Of a DNA stretch of 64,000 nt, positions 45,131 to 56,595 are shown piece after piece (position 1 is the first letter of the stretch; every line of letters begins with the position of its first letter). The notes below the pieces were generated by a model, which worked only from the letters and a program-made list of their open reading frames with translations, was not told the DNA's origin and did no database searches. The DNA comes from Maylandia zebra. Lineage: Eukaryota; Chordata; Actinopteri; Cichliformes; Cichlidae. The translations under genes were made by a program, and so were the position numbers. The DNA is taken from positions 16,654,352 through 16,718,351 of the forward strand of contig NC_135169.1 of assembly GCF_041146795.1 (NCBI RefSeq), given 5' to 3'.

Positions 45131-45428
45131 CCCTTTTGTGAGTGTGGACGCTTCATCTATTTGCTCTTTAAATGCTTTGCTTCTTTTATTGATTTTTTTT
45201 CCCCCTTTTTTTTCCTTATGAGCTTACCTGCGATAGCTTCTGGACACTTATAGATCATTAGGACTAAAGTGTTCTTAACAGAAACAACAACATTTTTATA
45301 GTTACCTTATCCTCAGTGCTCTGTGTGTCTGTGGCCTAGACACAGCTGAAGCCTGATTACAGCGTCTGGGCACCGAACAGCCTCAATAGCCTGGAAAGGG
45401 GCTAACCGCTAGGCTAACTAGCAACAAG

Positions 45429-46347
45429 ATGCCTTCCCTCTCCACAGATGACTACCACAGTCTGCTGCAGAAGATTGCAGTACTGGAGACAAAAATTCAT
45501 CGCTTAGAAGTAAACGTGGAGGTAAATGGACTGTGTGGAAATGAAACAACGTTGCCTTTGATTCAAAACAATGGCGATGAGCAAGCTAGTACACAGCTAA
45601 GGAGCACAGATAGCATGACCAAGAAAGTAGACTCTGTGCATTATTATAAATCCTCAAGTGATAATCCCCCCTTGGACTGTCTTGGTGCAAAACCAAGACA
45701 TAAATCATGTCTCCTGGAAGGGGGAGGACGTATCACGGGCAGAGCACAGCGAGCTGAAATCTCTGAAACCGACTGGCCTTCATTTCCTACGAGACAGAGA
45801 AGCTCTTCTACCCCTGTATACGAGAGGAAACAGGTCTGGACAACCGTGAATAGGAAGATTAACAACAAACCTCCAAAACAACGGAATCTGAAACTGCAGA
45901 ACAGATTTGCTCCACTATCAAAGGACCCTGGATCTATATCGGACAACCATCCATCTAAAAGCAGCGAAGTAAGGTCTGAAAATCTGTTGAAAAGTAAAAG
46001 ACCACAGGGAAAGCTAAAGGCTAGGCCTGAAACTCTGATTGTGGGTGACTCTGCCGTAAAGGATGTACAAAGAATGTGCGGTAAGAACACTAAAGTCCTC
46101 TGCTTTCCTAAGGATATGGTCAACAACCTGAAGGAGAGAATTCTTCAAATTGCAGATGAATATCCAACTGTGACAAACATTGTTCTGCATACAGGGTCAA
46201 ACGATGTGTCCAAACAACAGTCGGAGGTTCTGAAACGGGACTATACTGGATTACTAAATACTGTAAACTCTCTGAATGCAGCTGTATTCATCACCATAAA
46301 CCCCCCACCAGAGCGGCCAAAGATTCGCCATCGAGCCCCACCCTCAA
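45429..46347 (+). pseudogene. LINE ORF1 with SGNH esterase-like domain, interrupted
   Basis: ORF1 proteins bind LINE RNA; those of many CR1/L2 elements carry an esterase. After an N-terminal heptad-like region (LLQKIAVLETKIHRLE) and a basic middle, the catalytic Ser motif TLIVGDSAVKDV and a GSNDV block appear near residues 203 and 256. The native frame is cut at about 46347 by the hAT; the last 20 codons before the stop at 46409 are hAT-derived. A possible remainder lies at 47374-47460. Confidence 0.7.
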
Positions 46348-47363
46348 CTAGGGCTGCCACAAACGATTATTTTGATAGTCGACTAGTCACCGATTATTTT
46401 TGCGATTAGTCGACTAATCAGATCATCATCCATTGGACGTAAAACGTACAGCTTATTGCACCAGCAGGATCTGCTCTTATATAACTATCATTAGCTTACA
46501 GCTTTAAGTGTTCAAGGTATGTGCTAACTAAAGATAAAGACAAGATGATAGTTTATTAAATTTTAATAAAATTTGCAGATTGTTTCAGTGAAGTTTAATA
46601 AACTCCTTGCTATCTAAAATATAACAGGACACCGGAGTAGATTCTGGAGTATCTCACACTTCTGATAATCAGCTGTCTGCTTGACGTTTATTCAGCTGTG
46701 TAAAAACTATAACTTTAATCTCAGCCAAACCGATTTACTCAGGAACAAATAAAATACTGAAAAAAGCCAAACAATAACATTTTTAAGTTATCTAAGTGAC
46801 TCATATATCATGTTTAACCTGAGCAGCGAAAGACAGCGGTGGGTTTGAAAACGATTAGCCGGGAGTCCGGTGTTCTCACGGCTCTAGTTAGCCTTGCCCC
46901 CAGCTAGCTATCGAGCTAGTGGGTAACAGACGTCTCCGAAAACGTCGGAGCGCTTTTGAAAATATGTGGTGTCTTGATAAACTGAGCAGATATTTGATGT
47001 TTACACAGCTATATTCTCGCCTGAAAATATGTTAAACGTTTATTTTGTGACCCAGAAAGAATAATAAGAGTAATATTAAAACTAACTAGCTGCCGCCATT
47101 GTTGGAAACTGAGCTGGGCTGCGCTATGAATTCTGGGACAGAGCTGCTTCTTCTTCTTCGGGGTTTAACGGCAGCTGGCATCCTTGTACATGCAGTGCTG
47201 CCATCTTCTGTTTCAGTCCGTTATTACACTCTTAAATCCTACTACTTATTCCTGCGTCTTTTGTGATCTTACAAAGCTTCAAACGACGCGTCGACTATCA
47301 AATTAGTCGTCGACGATTTTGATAGTCGACGTAATCGTGACTAGTCGACTAATCGTGGCAGCT
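46348..47363. mobile_element. non-autonomous hAT in LINE ORF1
   Basis: Ends CTAGGGCTGCCAC and GTGGCAGCT are inverted, and CCACCCTCAA is repeated on both sides (46338-46347 and 47364-47373). Subterminal regions are rich in TAGTCGAC palindromes. No transposase is visible. Confidence 0.75.
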
Positions 47364-47458
47364 CCACCCTCAAAAGAGCAATCGAAGTCACATTGCCCAG
47401 CCTCGCCCCCCTTAGTTCCTCCTTACCACCTTCATGCTCTGTCTCCGCAGTCTGATGT

Positions 47459-50400
47459 GTGATGTGTGAAGGGTCCGGCTGTGAGGATTATGGCAGTGGT
47501 GACTTTTCCCAGGAGAAGCTGGGACCCTGTTTACTGGAAGGTTTTAAAATCTCTGTACTTTTAGGTGACAGAAGGAGACATGTGGCCTGGTCAAAACACA
47601 GAGAGATGCACTCTAAAAGATATTTAAACATAGTAAACATACCTTGTGTGCCACAGACTGCTCCCAAACACGAGGGGACAAGTAATGCCTCTAAAACACT
47701 TAAGTTGGCTTTATTAAACGTTAGATCTTTAGCTGGGAAAACATTTTTAATTAATGATTTAATCACTGAGCACAGCCTTGATTTTATGTTTTTAACTGAA
47801 ACTTGGTTGGACCAAAGTAACAGTGGAGCTGTTCTCATCGAGACGACCCCTCCTAACTACAGTTTTATCAGTGAGGCCAGGGTGAGAAGGAGAGGAGGGG
47901 GGGTTGCTGTCTTATTTAATGAATCATTTAAATGTAAGCAGCTATTTCCTGGAAGTTTTCAGTCTTTTGAATATGTGGCTTTACAGCTGAAGGCCCCATC
48001 CAAAGTTGTGTTTCTTAATGTTTACAGGCCTCCCAAATACTGCACAGACTTTTTTAATGACCTCAGTGAACTGCTGTCTGTGATCTGTGTTGATTTTGAC
48101 TGTGTAATTATTGTTGGGGATTTTAACATGCATGTGGACAACCCTCAGGACAAAGGGACTAAAGACCTGAGTAACACTCTGGGCAACTTTGGGCTGACTC
48201 AGCATGTAACAGAGGCCACACATAATAGAGGACACACTCTTGACCTACTGATCTACAAGGGCCTGAGCATTTCAAACATTACTGTGTCTGATGTGGGTGT
48301 GTCTGATCATTACTGTGTTTTCTTTGAAAGTAAAATCTCAGCCCACACAAATATATCAACAACAGTGATCACAAAACGGTGTATAACTGAACACAGTAGT
48401 GCAATTTTTAACCAGGTCTTCCCATTAACACCTGACCTGTCCAGAGGGTCAGTCAATGAGCTCGTCAATAGCTTCAATGCTAACATGTTAAATGTAATGG
48501 ACACTATTGCTCCCATTAAGGTGAAGGTTATCTCTGGAAGGAAGACGTCTCCATGGAGAAACTCCACACTGGTGAAAAATGAAAAACGAGAGTGTAGGAA
48601 AGCTGAGCGCAGATGGAGAAAAACAAACCTCCAGGTTCATTATGACATTTATAAAGAGAAACTTCACAATTATAATTTACAACTGAGGAGTGCAAGGAGG
48701 TCCTACTTCTCTGACATCATCACTAAAAACAGCCATAATGCTCGGGTCTTATTTTCTACAGTTGACAGGCTAACAAACCCTCCTGTGTCAGTGGCAGCTG
48801 AACTTCATTCGACCATGGCCTGCAATGACTTTGCCAAATTCTTCACAGAAAAAATCCAAAAAATTAGACAAGCAATTGATACATCAACAGCAGATCCAGG
48901 ATATGTACTGTGTCCACCAAAAAACTGTTTAAATACCATGAAACAGTTTAAACCTATTAACAGCAAAGACCTGGAGGACATCTTAGGTCAACTGAACTCC
49001 TCCTCCTGCTGTTTAGATGTCCTGCCAACAAGTTTTTTCAAAAAGGTCTCAAAGACTTTAGAGTCAGACCTGTTACAGATCGTCAACTTTTCTTTATTAT
49101 CAGGTGTGTTTCCAGAATCACTAAAAACTGCTGTAATCAAACCTATACTGAAAAAGGACAATCTTGACAAGACACAAATGAACAACTACAGGCCGATCTC
49201 AAATCTCCCATTTTTAAGTAAGATCATTGAAAAAGCAGTTTCTCAACAGCTCAATTACTTCTTAAAACAGAATAACTGCTACGATGCCTTCCAGTCAGGT
49301 TTTAGACAGAACCACAGCACTGAAACCGCTCTGACCAAAGTGTTTAATGACATATGTCTGAATACAGACAGTGGAAAAATGTCAGTCTTAGTTTTACTGG
49401 ATCTCAGTGCAGCATTTGATTCAGTTGACCACAACATATTACTCAAACGACTGGAGAACTGGACAGGTCTTTCAGGAACTGTACTAAACTGGTTCAAAAC
49501 ATACTTAGAAAACAGGAAATACTTTGTATCAATAGGTAACTTCACATCTGAGCAGACAAGTATCACATGTGGAGTTCCCCAAGGTTCCATCTTGGGACCC
49601 CTTCTGTTTAACATTTACATGCTCCCACTGGCACAGATTATAAACAACAACAAAATAAACTATCACAGCTATGCAGACCGAGGCCCTGTGCAGGCTCTTG
49701 GTAAATGCATTGAGGAAATTAATGACTGGTTGTGCCACAATTTTCTCCAGCTAAACAAAAACAAAACTGAGGTAATAGTCTTTGGCGCCAAAGAAAAACG
49801 ATTACAGGTCACCAGAGAACTTCAATCTATACATCTAAAAACCACAAACCAGGCGAGAAATTTGGGTGTAGTGATGGATGCAGACCTAAACTTAGAAAAC
49901 CACATTAAGACAATAACAAAGTCAGCTTACTATCACCTCAAGAATATTTCAAGGATAAAAGATCTGATGTCTCAACAGGACCTGGAAAAACTAGTCCATG
50001 CATTCATCTTTAGTAGGCTTGATTACTGTAACAGCATCTTTACAGGTCTACATAAAAAATCAGTCAGACAACTACAGCTCATTCAGAACTCTGCTGCTCG
50101 AGTCCTCACTAAGACCAAAAAAGTGGACCACATCAGTCCAGCTCTGAGGTCTTTACACTGGCTGCCTGTCCGTCAGAGGATAGACTTTAAAGTTCTGATG
50201 CTGGTCTATAAAGCTCTGAATGGTTTAGGACCAAAATACATCAATGACCTCCTGACCCAGTATGAACCTTCCAGATCCCTCAGGTCATCTGCATCCGGTC
50301 TTTTATCAGTTCCCAGAGTCAGAACCAGACACGGAGAAGCTGCATTCAGCTTTTATGCTCCTTATATCTGGAACAAACTCCCAGAAAGCCTCAGATCAGC

Positions 50401-50464
50401 TGAAACACTCAGTTTATTTAAATCCAGGTTGAAGACTCACCTGTTCTCAGCTGCATTTGAATAA
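47459..50464 (+). pseudogene. LINE ORF2, open but lacking a catalytic Asp
   Basis: A 1001-codon frame (ATG at 47462) encodes an apurinic-type endonuclease (LNVRSLAGK, VGDFNMHVDN, VSDHYCVFF; residues about 80-290) and a reverse transcriptase (NNYRPISNLP near 578, LLDLSAAFDSVDH, GVPQGSILGPLLF). At about residue 739 the expected YADD reads YADR: relative to the copy at 61343 an in-frame deletion of 36 bases removed the second Asp and eleven further codons. The downstream thumb-like region and C-terminus are intact. Target-primed reverse transcription is therefore abolished although the frame is open. Confidence 0.88.
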
Positions 50465-50559
50465 AGCACCAAATCCACACTTTTAAGCTTAAATTTCAAA
50501 ACTTACATTTAACTACTGATTTTATCTACTGTTCTGATTTTATCTGTTTTGATTTTATA

Positions 50560-52166
50560 CAGCGGGGAAAATAAGTATTTGACACATCAGCATTTTTACC
50601 AGTAAGGGGATTTCCAAGTGGACTATTGACACAACATTTCCACCAGATGTTGCCATCAAGCCAAATATTGAAGTCATACAATCAAATCAGAACATATAAG
50701 TATACAAGTTAAACCATAATAAATAAAGTGAAATGACACAGGGAATAAGTATTGAACACACTTTATTCAATACTTTGTAGAAAAGCCTTTGTTGGTGATT
50801 ACAGCTTCTAGACGCCTCTTGTATGGATAGACCAGTCGTCTGCATTGCTCAGGAGTGATTCTGGCCCATTCTTCCACACAAACGGTCTTTAAATCTTGAA
50901 GGTTCCTTGGGCCTCTTTTATGAACTTTAATCTTCAGTTCTCTCCATAGATTTTCTATGGGATTTAGGTCAGGTGATTGACTGGGCCATTCAAGCAACTT
51001 GATTTTCTTTCTTTGAAACCACTTCATTGTTTCCTTGGCCTTGTGTTTGGGATCATTGTCTTGCTGAAATGTCCACCCTCTTTTCATTTTTAGCTTCCTG
51101 GTAGATGGCAGCAGATTTTTATCCAGAATGTCCCGGTACATCTCTCCATTCATCCTGCCTTCAATAATATGAAGTCTGCCAGTACCCCTTGCTGAAAAGC
51201 AGCCCCAAACCATGATGCTTCCACCCCCAAACTTGACTGTTGGTATGGTGTTCTTGGGGTGGTGAGCAGTGCCATTTCTTCTCCAAACATGGTGTGTAGA
51301 ATGACTGCCAAAAAGTTCAATTTTGCTTTCATCTGACCATACTATAGTCGTCCAATAATCCACAGGCTTCTCCAAATGCTGTTGCGCAAATTTTAACCGA
51401 GCCTTGACATGCTTTTTGTTCAGCAATGGAGTCTTGCGTGGTGAGCGTGCATGGATGCCATGGCGGTTCAGTGCATTGCTTATAGTTTTCTTTGAAACAA
51501 CAGTACCTGCTGATGCAAGGTCTTCCTGAAGTTCTGTCCGAGTGGTTCTTGGCTCTTGGAGAACCCTCCTGATTATTCTTTGGACTCCTCGGACAGGGAT
51601 CTTGCGTGGAGCACCTGATCGTGGCAGGTTTATGGTGAACTGATGCACTTTCCATTTCCGGATAATGGCCCCCACAGTGCTCACAGGAACATTCAGCATT
51701 CTGGAAATGCACCTATAACCATTCCCATCAAAATGCTTTCCAACGATAAGATTACGAAGATCTTGAGAGAGTTCTTTGCTTTTACCCATCATGAAGTCTT
51801 TCCTGTGTGCCTTCTGGGTAATGAGGAGCCTTTATAGGCCATCAATTAGGACTAAAGCAGCTGATATCAATTAGTACTGATAGGGGACAGGATTTCTCTA
51901 TCAATACTGACAGATTTCAGGTGATCTCCTGGCTTTCTATGTCATTTTGCCCCTTGTTGTCTCCATGTATTCAATACTTATTCCCTGTGTCATTTCACTT
52001 TATTTATTGTGGTTTAACTTGTATACTTATATGTTCTGATTTGATTGTATGACTTCAATATTTGGCTTGATGGCAACATCTGGTGGAAATGTTGTGTCAA
52101 TAGTCCACTTGGAAATCCCCTTACTGATAAAAATGCTGATGTGTCAAATACTTATTTTCCCCGCTG
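50560..52166 (-). mobile_element. Tc1-type DD34E transposon, apparently complete
   Basis: Long inverted ends begin CAGCGGGGAAAATAAGTATT on each side and extend at least 55 bp. TA duplications are at 50558-50559 and 52167-52168. The element lies in the 3' UTR of the L2 LINE. Confidence 0.92.
50767..51792 (-). CDS. Tc1 DD34E transposase, intact
   Basis: A 341-residue frame without interruptions matches the usual Tc1 length of about 340. Paired helix-turn-helix DNA-binding regions occupy residues 1-120, with a basic GAPRK linker between them. Catalytic residues are Asp154 ([11 protein letters not shown]), Asp245 (FQQDNDPKH) and Glu280 ([10 protein letters not shown]) with 34 between the last two. 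The Gly-rich box [14 protein letters not shown] is present. The first Met is followed by a second, which may be the true start. Complete ends and frame make it a candidate for a recently active copy. Confidence 0.93.
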   Translation of the reverse strand: MMGKSKELSQDLRNLIVGKHFDGNGYRCISRMLNVPVSTVGAIIRKWKVHQFTINLPRSGAPRKIPVRGVQRIIRRVLQEPRTTRTELQEDLASAGTVVSKKTISNALNRHGIHARSPRKTPLLNKKHVKARLKFAQQHLEKPVDYWTTIVWSDESKIELFGSHSTHHVWRRNGTAHHPKNTIPTVKFGGGSIMVWGCFSARGTGRLHIIEGRMNGEMYRDILDKNLLPSTRKLKMKRGWTFQQDNDPKHKAKETMKWFQRKKIKLLEWPSQSPDLNPIENLWRELKIKVHKRGPRNLQDLKTVCVEEWARITPEQCRRLVYPYKRRLEAVITNKGFSTKY

Positions 52167-52359
52167 TATACTGTTTCGTTTGTTTGTTTGTTTGTTAATT
52201 AGTTTGTTTGTTTGTTAATTAGTTAGTTAGTTTGTTTGCTTGTTTTAATCAATTTTAAATCATGCTTTTTATTTGTTTCTGTTTCTAATGTCTCTGTAAA
52301 GCACTTTGAATCACCTTGTTGTTGAATTGTGCTATACAAATAAACTTGCCTTGCCTTGT

Positions 52360-52480
52360 TTTCCCCGAGACAGCAATGCCCCGTGCTAACTTTCCCCTCA
52401 CATAAGTGATGTGTGATTTCCAACAGGCCTTTATGATCAATGATCACACCAAGAAATTTTATGGCATTAACCCTTTCTAG
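52360..52480 (-). pseudogene. LINE RT fragment, antisense (continuation)
   Basis: The minus strand reads NAIKFLGVIIDHKG, the block after the RT catalytic region in CR1/L2-type LINEs. It continues the antisense LINE broken by the L2 insertion. Confidence 0.6.
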
Positions 52481-52490
52481 ATATATATTA

Positions 52491-52760
52491 TAAGATAAGA
52501 TAAGATAAGATAAGATAAGATAAGATAAGATAACCTTTATTAGTCCCACACGTGGGAAATTTGTTTTGTCACAGCAGGAAGTGGACAGTGCAAAAGTTAT
52601 GAGGCAAAAATTAAGATACAATAAGAATAAATACAGTACACAACTGTACAGAATAGAATAAAATAAAACACTATATACAGTAGAATAAAATAAAATAAAT
52701 ATACAATAAGATAAAAATAGAATACAAATACAAATGCTATATACAACTGAGTAAAAATAC
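52491..52760 (-). repeat. (GATAA)n and LINE tail, antisense
   Basis: About nine AGATA units (52491-52533) lead into CCTTTATTAGTCCCACACGTG, a common fish LINE 3' end in reverse. AT-rich sequence follows. Confidence 0.6.
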
Positions 52761-52927
52761 AACGATGACAGAAAGGATTATTGCACTTAGTATTATTGCA
52801 TATGTATGGATGTGTGTGCTTGATCAGTTAAAGTCTTTATTATTATCGACACAAATTTCAAATTTCAATGTTAATGTTTTTCTTAAAACATTGATCTATT
52901 CTCAAAACTGTTGATCTATTATTTCTA

Positions 52928-53155
52928 AACCTTCCATCCATCCATCCATCCATCCATCCATCCATATTATTCCGCTTATCCGGGGCCGGGTCGCGGGGGC
53001 AGCAGCCTAAGCAAAGCGGCCCAGACCTCCCTCTCCCCAGCCACCTCCTCCAGCTTATCCGGGGGAACACCAAGGCGTTCCCAGGCCAGCGGAGAGATAT
53101 AATCTCTCCAGCTTGTCCTGGGTCTGCCCCTGGGCCTCCTCCCGGTGGGACATGC
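52928..53155 (-). mobile_element. RTE/Rex3-like LINE 3' end, antisense
   Basis: CCATCCATCC repeats precede CGCTTATCCGGGGCCGGGTCGCGGGGGCAGCAGC-type sequence, the familiar reverse of an RTE-clade LINE terminus in fish. About 230 bp remain. Confidence 0.65.
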
Positions 53156-53560
53156 CTGGACTAAATGAAGACATGGATAGGCTCAATACAGCGGGAACTC
53201 AGCATAATTGGCAATCTGTTTGGCCTTACTGGGAAGTTGTAGTGCAGATGGCTCGGTTAGTTTCCAGCCATCCACTTAGGACAAGGAGAAGTAATGTCTT
53301 GTCTTTTCTGCCCAGCACTCTTTCAGATCCCTAGTGACATGTCTAGACATGTTCCTCTTTTTCTCTTCCTGCTCCTCTTGACACGCAACCTGGCTTAATG
53401 ACTCACATTAGTTCTCTTGGTCTGTTTACTCATGGTATTTAGCTAGAGAGTATAATTTTTCCGTCGCTTTGCACTGCCTTTCACTCCTTGCACTGTTCAG
53501 AAGAGGAATCAGCAGGCAGCAAGAATCAATTGCTTTCTTCCATCAAGACAAGTACTGTTT
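53156..53560. other. no gene seen
   Basis: I see no protein similarity or clear element boundary here. Confidence 0.4.
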
Positions 53561-54170
53561 AACCACAGTTTTAATAATGTGTATTGAGAGTGGAGAGATA
53601 TTTTGCTGCTATTGTTAGTAATAATCATCACTACCATGGCATTGATAATATAATCTACAGCATTGATAGTGCATTCAGATGTTTAAACATTTTGGTACCC
53701 AATTAGCCTTTATTACAGGTGCAGTTATAACCACTTTAAACTGTTGAGTTGAATCTATAATCTTAAATTCTTTTGAATGCTTGTTATAATCTTAAGTGTG
53801 TATGTGCTGATTCTGTTGATTTTGAGTACACTCTGTACAGAGTCAGAGTGACAGGAAACTGCAGGCTTGCAGAGAGTTTGCAGAACTGAAACCGAACGCA
53901 GAATCTAAGTCCAGGTTATTCTGAGGAGCTGGTTAGATGAGGCTATGTGAATAACTAGGGTATTCAAATTGTCTGTTATACTTTTATATTCTTTTATTAA
54001 GCTTTTAGTGGAGGTTCTTGATTAAAACATTTATTCAGTAGATTACATATACATAGTTTCAGTTCGGTTATGACATATATGAGAGTGGCTTTTGTCTCTC
54101 TGTCTGGTAAAAGGTCAGAAGTGAAACGGGTGAATTGAGAGCGCATGTAAGGTTGACACACACACACATA
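53561..54170 (+). mobile_element. fragment of the 7.5-kb gene-less element upstream of GIMAP-D
   Basis: Segments match the internal region of the element: 53585-53690 resembles 21110-21215, and 54000-54170 resembles 21260-21375 (CTGGTAAAAGGTCAGAAG and GGGTGAATTGA). It ends about 100 bp before the GIMAP-D TATA-like box. Confidence 0.65.
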
Positions 54171-54263
54171 ATCTTTGGGATGAGATGTCTTCGGCACAGG
54201 CATGAGGCAGCTACATAAGTGTGTCTGAATGGCATGTTTAAGGGGAGGGGACTAGAAGCAGAA

Positions 54264-54292
54264 TATAAGAAAGCTAAGAAGAAAACGAAACT
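54264..54292 (+). promoter_or_regulatory. GIMAP-D promoter: TATA-like box and ISRE
   Basis: TATAAGA at 54264-54270 is followed by GAAAACGAAACT at 54281-54292, an exact fit to the interferon-stimulated response element GAAANNGAAACT. The ATG is 46 bp further on. The spacing would put transcription start at or just after the ISRE. This suggests interferon/IRF control; it is untested. Confidence 0.6.
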
Positions 54293-54337
54293 ATTCAGCA
54301 GGTCACACTTCACACGACGACGGCCTGAAACAAAACT

Positions 54338-55939
54338 ATGGAAGACGACAAGGACAGACAGGTTGTCCAGATTGGTAAGTGCCTCTCTATATATCACACT
54401 CTTTTTCAGGTGTACTTTACACTTTAGATAAAGAGCAACGCAGCTTGGCAGACATGTATTGGGTTAAACTTGTAAATGTGTACAATAACTGTCTGAATTG
54501 CTCAGTAGAGTACGCAAACAAAGACAACCTCACAAAGTCTACTTTCTGATGAATAAATTTGTGCTCGGTCCACAGAGATAAAAAAAAAAATGCATGTTTG
54601 TGTTTTCAGATGATTTTGTCTGATCAAAAGTACAATGTAAACCGTGAGTTGCTAGTTGACAGAATTCTCCTGTTGTTCTCCAGCTTCTCCGTGGAAATTA
54701 ACATTTTAGATAGTCATAAAACAAACCAAAGATTTTTTCTTTCTTGGAGATGGTATGTAAAGCATTTGTTACCAGGCTTGCTCAGACTTGTTTACATCCA
54801 GTGACACAGTTTATGATTTGGGTGGAGCAGCTTACAGCAGGCTGAATGCATGAAACTGAACACGTTTCATGTTCGCAGCTTTAACAACTACACATAATGA
54901 GGTCAGGATTTTTCTGATTATACTGACAATTCTTCAGAAGAAACATGCTGATGATAAGTAGAGGTACATTTAAAAAGTCACTAATACCTTTATATATCAA
55001 TGAAATTTCCACACAGGTGAACAAGGAGTGGAGGAAGAAGAGGAACCAGTGGAGGAAGGTCTTAGGATTGTGCTAGTTGGGAAAACTGGAGTTGGGAAAA
55101 GTTCAGCAGGAAACACCATCTTAGGAACAAAAGCTTTCAAATCTAAATCATCTCCTTCCTCAGTAACAACAGGGTGTCAGAAGGAAACCTGTCAGTTTGA
55201 AGGTCAAGAACTGGCTGTAGTCGATACTCCAGGTCTGTTTGACACTGTAAAAAGTAACAATGAGGTGGTGACAGAGATTGCTAGGTGCATCTTATTTGCT
55301 GCTCCTGGTCCTCATGTGTTCCTGGTTGTGCTGCAGGCATTCCGATTTACAGAGGAAGAACAAACCACAGTGAAAATGATTCAGAAGATATTTGGCAAGG
55401 AAGCAAACCATTACACTATGGTGTTGTTCACTTATGGAGACAATCTGGAGGCAGAAGAAGTCAACATAGAGGACTTCATTAAAGAAAGTAAAGCTCTCTC
55501 TGACTTCATCCGTCAGTGTCATGGAGGATATCATGTTTTTAACAACAGAAACAACGAACCCACTCAGGTCAGAGAGCTCCTGGAAAAGATCAATGTGATG
55601 GTTAAGGTCAACGGAGGAAGCTACTATACCAATGAAATATTCAAAGAGGCTTATAAAGCGCTTGTAGATGAGATAAAACAAATTATGAGAGAAAATTTAT
55701 CCATAACTCCTGCAGTGGCAAGAAAAGTGGCAGAAAAAAACAACTGCTTTAGTCGTTTATTTCAAGCAACTCAACAGTTCGTTACTGGAGTGCGTTATGG
55801 AGTGGGTTGTGGAGCACTTAAAGGAGCAGCTATTGGATCTGCGGTTGGACCAGTAGGTACCGCAGTGGGGGCGGCAGTTGGGGCTTTAGTGGGAGGTGCA
55901 GCTGTGGTAGTGAAGATGGGGGCCTGCAAAATACAATGA
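54338..55939 (+). CDS. GIMAP-D, AIG1-type GTPase, two exons, intact
   Basis: Exon 1 is 54338-54374 (ATG GAA GAC GAC..., 37 nt, donor GTAAGT at 54375); exon 2 is 55017-55939 after CACACAG. The split Gly codon joins in phase and gives a protein of 319 residues. The GTPase domain has [12 protein letters not shown] (residues about 35-46), DTPG, the [11 protein letters not shown] box, FTYGDN at G4 and HVFNN near G5. The last about 40 residues form a Gly/Ala/Val-rich hydrophobic segment consistent with membrane association. The P-loop and G3 are complete, unlike in GIMAP-B and -C. The family acts in lymphocyte survival and host defence; the specific role here is unknown. Confidence 0.92.
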
Positions 55940-56304
55940 TGATTGGTATGAATTGACTTTATCTGCATGTAATTAATTGCACATCAATATGCAGATAAAG
56001 GACAATAAACACAGGAACAGAGTGTAATTTGTATCTTAATGTCAGTAAATTTTTTTCTGTTGAATTTGGACATCATAGGTTTACTAATTATTACCCAGTA
56101 GCAATAATAAAATAATACACCAAAAATTATCTTGACTTGGTTTTCTTAATGGTGTAAACAAGGATTATTTTGAAATACCTATTCTTGTGATATGAGAAGG
56201 GAAAAGTAGAAAGCTTTACATTTGTGTTGATGAGAATTTGACAGAAGAAAATAAAAGCATGTTAGTCAATATATTCCCTAGACTTTTTTATGTTTATCAA
56301 TAAA
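55940..56304 (+). other. GIMAP-D 3' UTR with poly(A) signal
   Basis: The region is homologous to 1279-1680. AATAAA occurs near 56004 and at 56299-56304. Confidence 0.65.
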
Positions 56305-56595
56305 AAGGTGTCATGTATACACTCCTTGTGTCTAGAGCATTATTGCTGAGCATGTTTCAAATTAAAATTAACAACCAAAACCTTAAACAAATCCCCTTTA
56401 AAATATTTAAAGTGTATTTCAAAAGAAAATATTTTTGTTTTAACAGCAGCTTTAACCTGTAAAATCTGTTTCATTCCCAGAACTTAAATAAATTATGTAA
56501 AGTTGCCTCAAAAACATTGACTAAAGCTGACTTAAGATAACTAAGTTTGGGTAAGATATTCATTATAAGTACACAGTACTAAGAATAACCTGATA

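Larger units (their letters stand above)
45131..52358 (+). mobile_element. L2/CR1-type LINE, near full length, with two insertions
   Basis: The element has an ORF1, an ORF2 with endonuclease and reverse transcriptase, and a 3' UTR ending CTATACAAATAAA plus CTTGCCTTG repeats. A hAT interrupts ORF1 and a Tc1 transposon lies in the 3' UTR. The 5' boundary is placed where antisense LINE sequence stops; it is approximate. Confidence 0.8.
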
